Assembly (NCBI GenBank): GCA_024220505.1
Contig: JAKZZE010000018.1
Span: 186,001-250,000, forward strand
Direction: 5' to 3'
DNA length: 64,000 nucleotides
Origin: Rhizopus arrhizus
Lineage: Eukaryota; Mucoromycota; Mucoromycetes; Mucorales; Rhizopodaceae
Numbering within the stretch: position 1 is the stretch's first letter; every line of letters starts with the position of its first letter. Both the position numbers and the translations under genes were made by a program. Shown here piece after piece: positions 34,331 to 44,966 of this stretch. The notes beneath the pieces are model-generated. The model made no database searches and was not told the origin of the DNA. It was given only the letters and a program-made list of their open reading frames with translations.

Positions 34331-37255
34331 TTACATAAACCCCATCGAGTGATCCTCTGAGGATCCGGGTGCTAAATAAGCAGCCCACTCATCTGCTTCG
34401 ATACTACTCGGAACGGACCAAAATGGATTGTCCGGTCTGTTCCTGAACGTGGTCTCTGTGGGCATCATCAAGTTGTATTGTAAATGGTCGAGATCAGATC
34501 GAGGAACACCCAGTAAGAGACTGTCGACAGAATTCAATGAAATATATTGGGCTGCTTGCTGTTGTTGAATGTATTGCATCATCGCATCACTCTCGTCCGT
34601 CACTGACAGTGGGTTATCTGCTGTCGATCCAAATTGGTTGAGGCTGTAGAGGTCTGGTAGCATAGGATTCGGTGGTGGATGAAAATGGGGAGTGTAAAAT
34701 GAACTGATGCAGTCGTCTCCTGATGACGTTGTTTGAGCAGATTGAGAACGAGTCTCGTTGTCTGAAAGAAGTGGGGTATGACTCATGTAGTGTGGGTTGC
34801 TCTCGTTGGAAACAAGCTGTCTGTCAGTGATGTTGTGTCTTGTCTTTCTCTTTTTCTTTTTCTTGTCATCTTCATCCACATCAATCTTTTGAACCTTTGT
34901 GAGATCCAATAGGAGTGTATGCAATTGATTGGCGCCGACGGATAACTTGCCAAGTTGTCTGATGACAGCAATCGCCTTTTTTAAATGTCCTTTGGCCTCT
35001 ACAGCAGTCTGATTGTCTGATTGAGTCGCGTTATAAATGTGAATCAGTGCGGCTGTAAAGACTGGATAAATAACAAAATTCCAAGAGACCAAGAGGAAAT
35101 CGCGGTAATGCATCTTTTCAGCAAGATCCACACACTGTATGGCTGCACTTGTACAGATATTGATGGAGGCGGTTGAAGATTGATTGCCTTGACCTTTTTC
35201 GATAAATGGTCTGTGCAAGAGGATCAAGAGAGTAAAATAGCAAAGATGTAAGACATCTATCGAATGAATTAGATCAAGTTTAAAACATGCTTTGTGTCAT
35301 CTACCTGGCATGCACAACACCGAATCCTTTTCTTTCTTATTCGGTCTCTTTTTAGTATCAGCAGAGAATTGTAAAGAAGGGGGCAGTGCTGATCTCCACT
35401 CAGACAAGGCTTTATCCAAATAGGCAACGACTGCATCACTACCATGCTGTTCACTATGTTTCTTTGCTAGTGGAGTATAAAGGCCCTGTAGGATTTTACC
35501 CAAGATCTCTGATAATTTCGCAATCTGAACAAATGTTTGATAAAAAGGAATGATCTCACCCTTGAAGTTTTTCATTCTATTTTTATCCAAAGAAGAAAAG
35601 TGGACCTCGGCTTTGGTTGTGTCCATAATCTCATCCCAGCCTGCGGTTTCCTTTGGATAGCCTTCATCACAATCTTCATCCAAGATCGTTTGAGGTTTTC
35701 CTGTGGATGCAGCAGACCATCGATCGATGATATAAATAGACCACCATAACCTCTTGCGTGTTTCCTTTTCGCTTTCCGGAATCTCCCATTGGTCACTCGA
35801 TCGGTGAAGTCCTATATGCTGAGCCTTAAAAAAAAAGGTTGAGTTCAATACCTATTGTGTTCATGTTTTGCTTACCATACGAACAGTCTAAGAATGAATG
35901 AATAAATGTGGATCAATTTGATTAATAAACTTACTACACAATTCAGTAACCATCCACTTGTGATTTTTGAATCTAAACTTGCCCTGTGTGTATTTGCAAT
36001 AGCAAGTGCTTGAACAGTAGATATCCTTGGCGTGTTTTGAACTTTGAGATAAGTAATGATATTCTCAAATAGTTTTTCAGACCATCCTGCTTTGATCTCG
36101 ATGTGATCACAATCAGGCAATGTGTCACCAAATCGACGACAGGTATCAATATAACGAACAGCAGCACCATAGATACTGTTCAAAAGTGGTGCAGAAGGAT
36201 ATTCCTTGATCTGACCACGGTACTGCTTTAAAAAGAGTGACTTGTTTAAAACGGGTAAGACTGGATGAATATAAGCAAAATAACTAGGGGAAGGAGATGT
36301 TAAACCATGACATACACCACATCCTACTTACACCTTCATCAGAGCATCACTGGTTGCCTTATCAATCCCCGATACTTTATAAATCCAATCATTCAATCCT
36401 TTGATCGTATCCGTAGGACCTAAAATACCAAGTTTCCGCAGCATGCCCTGGTTGGATGTTTCTTTTGATTTAGCTTCATATTCAAACAGACTGTTACCCA
36501 ATCGCTTAAATTTGTTGCCGAACCGAGAAAGCAGGGTGTCTTTGAGATCCACCCTTTGTGACACAAAGGGTACATAATTCATCTCACACAGGTAACATAC
36601 TTTACCTTCAGATGAGACCGAGGTGAGTTCCAAGGGGAGATCCAGTATCTCCTCTCTTTTCTCGGTTAATTTCTCTATTTCGGCGCCTAATGATTCGGCA
36701 CCTAATGATTCGGCACCCATGTCAGATGGTGTCGAGGGTTGTTTGTGGGATAGCTCGTCCAGCATACTTTCCATTTTTCTTAATCGGCTTTCTAAAACAT
36801 CCACATAGCTTTTAAAATATTTAATCTCTCTTCTTCACATGCATCTTTTGTTTACCCTTTGGGTGGTCCACGCTTTTTCGCACTAGAATCAGACAGGGTC
36901 AGAACGTTTTGTTTACATGAGCCTATCCTTTTACGTGTCATTGTATGTACACTCTAGTCTTCCAATCGCACAGTGTTTACACTTATTTCCTGGTATCGTC
37001 GCAAGACATTTTATTTTCTTTCTTCTACACAGGTCACTAATCCATGCTTATTTAGTAAAAAGAATCAAATTCAATCATCGCTTACCATGCTCTACTAATA
37101 CGTTTTCTTTTATTATTCTCTTCTTTTATTATTGGTCTATTTGAATAAGATGGATAATGCATTGGATGTGGACAAGGTTGTATCGGTCTTAATGGTATTA
37201 AATTATGAGAGGAGGTTGACTTTATTTCTTCTTCTTGGCCGTAGTGTGGATTCAT
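34331..37255 (-). CDS. fungal Zn2Cys6 transcription factor
   Basis: Eight exons on the minus strand: 37255-37086, 37036-36935, 36882-36856, 36808-36332, 36283-35935, 35887-35876, 35824-35305 and 35256-34331 (860 aa). The binuclear zinc cluster is assembled over exons 1-2: Cys57, 60, 67, 76, 79 and 86 (CDLCRRKKIKC, then CKHCAIGRLEC), followed by a basic linker and a short coiled coil (VDVLESRLRKMESMLDEL). The middle homology region is present: VPFVSQRVDL, YFAYIHPVLPVLNKSLFL, AQHIGLHRSS and RKRLWWSIYIIDRW. The C-terminal part has a KKKKKRK stretch and Asn/Ser/Gln-rich sequence, probably activating. One exon is only 12 bp (ACTGTTCGTATG, giving TVRM), which restores the conserved VRM-AQ-GLHR block. 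Targets are not predictable from the sequence. Confidence 0.92.
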
Positions 37256-37583
37256 TTTACTGAAAAAAAAAAAAAAAAAAAAGAAAGTGAAAAAGAGTAG
37301 AAGTGAATTTTGAATGACATTAAACCCTTCTAATTTCTTTCTCCGATACTCACCTCCTCTTTGACAGCCTGATTGATTTACTCTCTTTTTATGAAAAACA
37401 GCTCTGATGAGACTCGTGCTTACCAAATACCATCTTTTGTCATTCAGCCTCTTTTATAAGCAACATGAAACAAAATAGTATCAAATGCATCTGCTTTTGA
37501 AAGTCACAGTCTCTGAGCACGTGATACTCACTGTACTATGAAAAAAAAAATATTTTTTCTTTTTTTTTTTTTTTTAATGCTCA
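37256..37583. promoter_or_regulatory. shared upstream region of the Zn2Cys6 factor and the Shg1-like gene
   Basis: 328 bp between divergent start codons, with an A run at about 37264-37281 and a T run just upstream of the Shg1-like ATG. No coding frame. Both promoters are inferred to lie here. Confidence 0.5.
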
Positions 37584-37998
37584 ATGGTACCAGAGGACAT
37601 TGTTTTACAATTAAAAAGAAATGGTACATTTGATGACTTGCGAAAGAAATTGCTTGCTGGATTCCAAAATGGAGTATGTTTAAGTCTAATTCAACTTTAT
37701 ATTAAATACTATTTTATTAGACTCAAGGAAAAGAATTTGTTGATAGATTAACAGGATTAATGGAAGAGATGGTGAACAGTGACCCTACCATATTAAATTC
37801 TTCTGCTGCTTATGAACAAATTACAAAACAGATAGAAAAGTAAATGATAAAACTATGCAAAATTTGATTTAACACGTCCTATCTAGAGCTGATATCTATC
37901 AATCCTTACGACAGCAAGTTTTGGAAAGTTTACAAAAAGATGATTACAAGACAAGGATCACAGAACAAATTGATTCTATCAGCAAAGACAATGAATGA
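37584..37998 (+). CDS. Shg1/BOD1-family protein (COMPASS-associated)
   Basis: Three exons: 37584-37673, 37721-37839 and 37887-37998 (106 aa); too fragmented to appear as one long frame. The start MVPEDIVLQLKRNGTFDDLR and KKLLAGFQNG fit the Shg1 signature (hydrophobic-LKR-x-G-x-F-D-x-x-R-K-x-L). A helical middle (GKEFVDRLTGLMEEMV) and a polar C-terminus ending SISKDNE follow. Known for the family: yeast Shg1 is a subunit of the Set1/COMPASS histone H3K4 methyltransferase, and BOD1 in animals regulates PP2A at kinetochores and binds SET1B. Either function is possible here. An upstream ATG at 37577 is out of frame. Confidence 0.75.
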
Positions 37999-40806
37999 AT
38001 CAGGACTTTATAACACTGAATACAAAAATAAAAAAAAATGAAAATCTTTTGTGTGGATGCTTTATGATTTATAACTGCGATAAAAAAGAAGGGGGGATGT
38101 TTGTTGAACAATGTCTTTCATAATCTGTTTATTTATTTTCTGATTTCTATATTGTATTTGTATACATTTCAGTTGGTAAAAATCGGGCAAACACTGTATA
38201 AAGCTTGAAGCAGTGGAAACTAAAAGGAGGATTTACCACCATACCAAATTAAGAACCTCTAATGGATGCGCACGGATCAAGTTCCATTTAGCTTTTTGTT
38301 TACTTTCAAAGGCGTTACACTAGAACAGTTTATATCATTTTTTTACTTATTCGATATGAACAAACAATCTTTTATCGTACAAAATAGGCTCTCATCTTTA
38401 TTAAAAAGGAAACAATCCATCCTCATTTTTGAACAAGAAACAAAAGTGGATTTCTTTAGTCATTGTACTTTATTTTTAAACCATCGTTTTATAATCAAAG
38501 CATTTGGTTGGTTCCAACCTTTTGGCGGAACATTAAAATAAAAGCCAATAGAAATTCTTTAAGTCTCCTTTTTTTTATTGGCTGAATAAAAATAACTCGG
38601 TTAAAAAAAATGAAAAAGGGATTCAAGGAACACGCCAGATGTGCTCTGAAAGAGACGCTTGCTTTTTTTATTTCTGATGTCATTCAATTCAAACTGGTCA
38701 AAATACAGAGAATTGGAACGAAAAAAAAAAAAGAAATAAAATTCTTGTGCTTTCAAACACATTTTCTGTTGTTGAATCGATCATTTTTTTTAAAAAAAAA
38801 AAAAGCAAGACGAGAAAAGTCCATGTGATTTGGACCGCTTCTAGACTTTCACGCTGTGTTTTCTAAAAGGACATCCTTTGGGGGGCCTACACCATTTTTG
38901 TCAACTCAAATTGGCCTTTAGACCTACAGTACATCCTGCTCTCATTCACAAATGTCTTTCTTCAAAGGGAAAAAAGAAGAGTTGATTTCCAAAAGAAAGC
39001 AAAACGGACATTGTCCAGTGTCAGATATTTTTTGACTTGTTTTCCATCAAATTGAATTTGTGATGCTTTTGAGAAATAAAAAAGATTTCATGTCTATTCA
39101 TGTGGATGAGTCCATGTCTATTCATGTGTCTATGCTTAAGGATTTATTTAAAAAAGAGAAAAAGAAAATGCTACGATTTGAAATTCAGAAGAGGGTCTGC
39201 ATTATTTTTATTGCTTACATAAAATAATCTAAACCCAACATGGCTGTGATAGATTTGACAGATTCCAACCTGGGGACTGTTGACAAAAATGTATATAGTA
39301 TTTCCCGACTTGTGAATATTCAGGTAAAAAATTGGAATTTGACAAGGGGTACGGAAACTTGCGTACTTGAAATTCCAAACTGGTGATTTATTAAGCTGAC
39401 TCTATAATACAATCCTATAGAAAGGATAGAATACGAATTGTATGTTTCAATAAGATCAACCCCTTCTTTTCTATCTTATCCTGCTTTATTGAATCAAGTA
39501 TTTGTTTAATAAAGTCACCTTTGACTGAATAAATAAAAAAGTGATCAGATCACTTTTTAGGATTCTTGCTGAAAATGAATATTTAAAAAAAAAAAAAAAA
39601 AAAGAAAGGTGATGTATTCAAAAAGGTTTTATTGGGTAAGGAAAACAGTTCTTTGTAAGACTCAAGTTGCTTACTATTTGTTATACAGCTTTATTTACTT
39701 TAATAATAAGCTTTGGAGTAGCCTTCAAACATAAAGTCAATACACAAAAAAAGATGAATAAATCCAAAATGAATTTTCTTTTGTTTCAAAAGGGTCAGTG
39801 GGGTTCAATATAAAAATATAGCCTTTGTTCTATTGGTTCATTTCATTCAATCTCAACTTTGAACATTTAATTTTGGATTTTCTAAAATTGACTGAAACTC
39901 CTCTCTGCCTCCATCTTTTTTCCTAATGTCACCTGAGCAACTCCTTCATGTACAGTCAAGGGAGAAGAGGGACAATGCATCCTTTCGTTTTCACCCTGCT
40001 TTCTTTTGAATTAGCCAATAAGATGTCTAGCATAAAAGAAATAAACTATGAAGCCACGTTTTTTAGTTCATTCCTATAGGGTCGGACATCTTCGGAGAGC
40101 TGTCAACCGATCTACCCAGTTCTTTAGTTCTTTATCCGTGATTTTCCCGCCCCAGATTCATTTTCTTTTCAAACTGGTTTGTACTACGCGATTGAGACTG
40201 TACTCCCCAAAGAGTAACAGTACTTGTGTTGCTTGACGCACATTGAACGATAATAAACAACATGACATGCTCCAACAAGATCCAAGTTCCCCTACCCCTT
40301 TTTTTTTTTTTATTTGGAATGAAATACAAGAAAAAAAAATTTTTAATTCACAAAGAAAAAATAGGACCACAAATAAATGTTTTGTCCAAAAAAGGAAATC
40401 ATGAGATTTTCCCTTTCTTTTATGATCATTGGTGAAGGCTTGCAGCGATTGTTTTTTGATGTAAGCAAATTTGAGTCATTCAATTCAATCCTTCTTCTTT
40501 TTCACTGTTGGCCAGTGACAAAAATGGACAAGTCCACTCGATTTTTTTTTTTTTTGATTCTTTCCAAGTCATCGAGACAATGGTGTATGGAGAGGTCTGT
40601 TGCCAAGGAACAAGGGAAAAATAAAAAAAAAAAGAAAGGTTACAAATTTCTTGATTGAATGTCAGATCATGTACTGAATAACTCGGAATAATCTGGTTGG
40701 ATGTTGCTTTTTCCTGAAAAAAATCATATAAAAGTAAGGGTAGAAATCGACCAGTGGAAAGGAAAAAAAAAATTTTTTTGTATTCTTTTTTAATTTCTCT
40801 TCTAAT
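37999..40806. other. gene-poor spacer, 2.8 kb
   Basis: No supported gene. It contains A runs (for example 39583-39603), T runs (about 40299-40311 and 40541-40554), and scattered short open stretches without starts or family features. The right end supplies the promoter of the sugar transporter. Confidence 0.5.
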
Positions 40807-42378
40807 ATGGATTCAAGGAGTGCTTCTCTGCGACCTTTTGTCATCTTTTGCGCCATGATCGCGTCATTAGGTTCTTTCAATTCTGGTTTCAATACCTCTG
40901 CTTTAAATATTCCCGGAAATGCTGTTAGAAACTGTCCCAATGTTGCATCCGGTGTTGTCACTTACTATCCAAACTCTTCTTTACCTCAATGTCTTCCTAT
41001 GGGTGACTGGATTTGGTAAATAGATTATAGAAATCCATCTTGTTGATTCTAACATTTCTCTTTTAGGGGTGTTGCCACTGGTATGTTTGCTGTCGGTGGT
41101 CTTATTGGTGCCATGTGTAATGGCTACATGGCTGATAAATTCGGTCGTCGTGATTCTATGATCATGATGAACACAAACTTCTTTATTGGTGCCATTCTGC
41201 TTTCTACTGCTACTACTTCTGCTCAATTCGCTATCGGTCGTATCTTTGTTGGTATCGGTTCTGGTTTCATGACGTGTGTGATCGGTATCTATGTCTCTGA
41301 AATCTCTCCACCAAAGTATCGTGGTGCTCTTACTGCCATCCTACAACTCTTTACTACCCTCGGTATCCTGATCATCGAATTGATCTCTCTCGGCTTAAAC
41401 TCTGCTGTCGGATGGCGTGTGGTGGTTGTTATCACTGTTGCTCCTACCATCATCCAAATGGTCGTCCTTCCTTTCTGTGCCAGATCGCCTCGTTGGTTGA
41501 TCGGTAAGAACAGAATTGATGAAGCCCGTGTGGAATTCTTGAGACTTCGTAATGGTGACATTGAAGCCGAATTCACAGACATGTTGCTCGGTCTTACCAA
41601 GGGTGGTGAAGAAACCAAGCCGGTGTCTGAAGAAACCGACAAGGACTCTGCCGCTGGCTTTGACAACTCGGTCAGCAAGAATGCCGCCTTTGAATCTGAA
41701 GCCCAACTCAACATTCTTCAAATCGTCTCTATTCCCGTCTTGGCCTGGTTGTCCTTCAAGATCTTTGTCGTCCACGCCCTTTCTCAACTGACGGGTATCA
41801 ACGCCATCATGTACTATTCTACCACTATCTTTGAAGCTTCCTTTGGTGACACGGCCAAGTATGTCACTGTCGGTGTCTCTGCCTTGAATGTGGTCATCAC
41901 CGTCGTCGGTCTTGCCCTTGTGGACCGTTTGGGTCGTAAGACGCTCTTGTTGATCTCTACTGCTGGTATGACCGTCTGGACGGTGGTGATGACCATCGGT
42001 ATGAAGTACAATGTCTCTGCTCTTCAAGTCGTCTGTATCATGCTCTACGTTGCCTTCTTTGCCGTCGGTTTCGGTATGGTCCCCTTCATCATCCTTGCCG
42101 AATCCTTCCCTACCTACGCCGTCGGCTCTGCCTCTTCTGCCTGTTTGGCCATCAACTGGCTCTGTAACTTCATCATCGGTCTCATTTTCCCCAGTATCCT
42201 CAGTGGCTGTGGTCCTTATGCCTTCTTGATCTTTGCCGGTCTTTCCTTTATCGCCTTTGTCTTTATCTTTGTCTTTATCACTGAAACAAAGCAAAAGTCC
42301 ATCGATGAACTCGGTCGTCAACTCGGTTGGTATGGTATCAACATTCAAGAAGCTCTTCAAAAGAAGACCAAAGCTTAA
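40807..42378 (+). CDS. MFS sugar transporter (GLUT/HXT type)
   Basis: Two exons, 40807-41015 and 41067-42378 (506 aa, 12 predicted membrane spans). Sugar-porter motifs are present: the loop DKFGRRDSM, GIYVSEISPPKYRG (the family PESPRxLRG-type region), ARSPRWLIGKNRIDEAR, QLTGINAIMYYSTTIFE and DRLGRKTLLL. It should carry hexoses across the plasma membrane by facilitated diffusion or proton symport; the substrate cannot be told from the sequence. The central loop (about residues 240-280) is long and acidic. The gene has very biased, C-ending codons, so long antisense frames over it are artefacts. Confidence 0.95.
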
Positions 42379-42742
42379 AACGCTTGATATCCTTTTATCT
42401 CATTTTATTATTACATGCTCCCCCCTTTTTTTTTCTTTACATTTTTACTAATCATTTCACTTTTGTATTATTATTTTCTTTCATATTTTGTATGTAACAA
42501 TAAAAAAAACTTTTTTACAAAAATCGTATACATGCAACGTGATACTCTTATTGCTAAGAACTCGACTAAAAAAAATAGCTAAACTACTTTTAGTATTCCT
42601 TGGGGCTCCACATTTTCACTCTTCTATACCTTTTCAGTCTTAGCGTCTCAATAAAAACTCCTCTTGAACCCTTGTTGGTCGGTTCTGTAGTTTATGATTA
42701 GGTTACACGGCGTTAAATTATTTTAATTAAGTTATTAAAACT

Positions 42743-42786
<44 letters not shown>

Positions 42787-44768
42787 TAATAGCTACAGCT
42801 ACATTACACATTCAATTTATATCAAAGTCCTTCTAGTTGCATGCATGTTTAAGAGAGTATTAGGTCAACACAATAAAGATCCATTGTTCAAAGGCTTTGA
42901 TGGTTTACCATATTTCTATTCATATCGTATCTGTCTCAATAAGAATGGTCTAAACCAGCAAAAACATGAGAATCAACCTTTTTTTTTTGGTAGAAAAATG
43001 TTCTAGTTCAATGTTTTGATTGTAACACATCATACACTTTTATACTTGACGAATTTTCTAACGTCAGTGATGTTTTTTAACGTATAAACAGCCATGATAA
43101 GACATCACTGATAATAAAGAATGTACCTATTTAGAATGAAAAAGTACAATTCACAGCTCTTAAATTTCATGCTGGTGAACTAGTTTGCTCGAGACACGTT
43201 TTTTATTTTTGTAGTGGAGCGGTTTACTGAAACATGTCTGTTCAGATAAACCGGGTTGTGATCAAAAGCAATCACTGTAGAACTGTTTGGATTACCTAGT
43301 CAGAAGGCGAAAGCGACTCAGCATGAACCAAAAAAAAAAAAAGAAACCCACTTGGAATTCAGTATAGGGTTGCTAAAAGAGAGAGTGCTTTGTTTCACTA
43401 ATAATCCTCTTGTCTTTTCTGGACACCTTTATTTCATGCTACCACTGACTTCTTTTACTATAATCCTTTATTTTTTTTTAAGCTACAAATGAATTAGGGA
43501 AAAAGTAAAAGACCAAGACGCGCATTCTTTCATCCTCATCCTTTCATCGTTTCTATGGTTTTGACTGCAAGCTTTGATACATTGTGTAGTCTTTAAGTGA
43601 AGTCAGTTCTGTTAAATGCAACAAATGACACTATGCCAATCTTTATTTTTCTCGTCAAGTCGACCATCAGTCAACCCTTAATGTAAAGAGGTCAGTGAGA
43701 TATAAGAAAGCTTATCGTTATTTTCAAGATGGCCCTTGATACTTTGTTTCATGTCGTACGTCCACTTGAGACTTTTATGATATTTGTGGTTTTCAACGAT
43801 AAGCCCACTACTTTTTAGGAGATTACTTTCATAGAGCTCTTTTATTAACTTTTAAAAGTATTTCTTCTTGAAGATTACTGTTTGGATTGATTGGTAGCAT
43901 TACACACTGGATCCAAATGAGCTCTTTTCTGAATGTGTGTCTCTACATAACAGTAGTATGGATCATTATGCGCTAAATAATGTCCATAGAGTGTTTGCTA
44001 TACATCTCCTCAGTGACACTCTTTACTTGTTCTCAACAGTGTCATTTTTTGAAGTGGTATACAGTTGTAGCCAGGTTTTCATTGGTCTATTGCATTAAAT
44101 ATATATATTATATGCTATTCGTTTATCAATACAGACACATGTCAAAATGGATAATGGTGGCAAATATTGAAATATATATTCATACAGACGACGGATACCT
44201 TTATTACTCTGAAACATTTTCTCTGTCCATCTTCACAACTGCTGCCAATTAAAGTATTTGAAGCATCTACGAGTACATATTTGCATCCGTCTGTTTTTAA
44301 CAATAGGATATTGTGTATAAAGCAAAATTGGATTCAGCAGTGACAGAATTAAAATCATATTTATCTGCTGTTTACTTTTTCTTTGTTTAACCAACTATTC
44401 AATTTAAAAAAAGAAAAAAAGAGCAAATCAAGCTAGGTTCTAATCCACATCGTCTCTTTCTGAATTTACTTGTTTCATTTTATTTCTACTGATTTTGCAA
44501 TAAACTGCACTCAAACATTAAAACGACTTTTTTCCCTATTGAAAAGCTTCAAATTAATATTTGATGGTAACCAAAGCATTTTGATGATAGTTGTAGACTG
44601 TTCTCAAGAGAAAGAAAAATCATCGTGGCCACTGTCGCTGATAGGATTCGAAAAATAGCAAACTCAGTCCATACTTCATTTAGGACCATAAAGAATATTT
44701 TTAGTCAAGCGCTGTTAGATACAGCAACTTAGTAAAAACCATTAAATTTTATTCATGTCAATAAACAA
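42379..44768. other. gene-poor spacer, 2.4 kb
   Basis: No supported gene. An uninterrupted run of A lies at 42745-42784 (separate entry). A few short hydrophobic open stretches, such as one near 43980-44252 on the plus strand, lack family features. Both neighbours end facing this spacer: the transporter on the plus strand and the small secreted protein on the minus strand. Confidence 0.5.
42745..42784. repeat. 40-base uninterrupted A tract
   Basis: An unbroken run of 40 A, 366 bp downstream of the transporter stop. It could be a simple expansion or the tail of a retroposed copy; flanking target-site duplications were not convincing (ATAGCTAAACTAC about 42575 against ATAGCTACAGCTAC after the tract is the best, imperfect pair). 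Confidence 0.85.
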
Positions 44769-44966
44769 TTAATTTGATCCAATCATTTGATCATCATCAG
44801 GTTTACAGCAAGTCCAGCATTCACCAAATTCCTTGGGAACCCAGCCATCAGAACAAGTAGGTTCTTCGGAAATACATAACGACAGACAGATATCTTGGGC
44901 TTCAGCAACATTAGAGTTAAGCAAGTAGGAACCAAGAGCAAGAAGAACAATGGAGGCGACTTTCAT
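44769..44966 (-). CDS. small secreted cysteine-rich protein, function unknown
   Basis: A single-exon 65-residue protein. Residues 1-23 form a clear signal peptide (MKVASIVLLALGSYLLNS, likely cut after AEA). The mature part of about 42 residues has six cysteines at 27, 31, 38, 50, 53 and 54 (DICLSLCISEEPTCSDGW, then ECWTCCKPDDD), consistent with three disulfides, and a short acidic tail. I do not recognise a named family. Small secreted cysteine-rich proteins in fungi include effector-like, antimicrobial and cell-wall proteins, but no function is claimed here. It stands alone, 2.4 kb from the nearest gene on one side and 6.3 kb on the other. Confidence 0.65.
   Translation of the reverse strand: MKVASIVLLALGSYLLNSNVAEAQDICLSLCISEEPTCSDGWVPKEFGECWTCCKPDDDQMIGSN

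Noticed and set aside
41395..42360. 321-residue open frame on the minus strand over the sugar transporter
   Set aside because: It mirrors strongly biased codons of the sense gene; composition is Asp/Gly/Thr-rich without any domain, and the sense strand is an unmistakable transporter.
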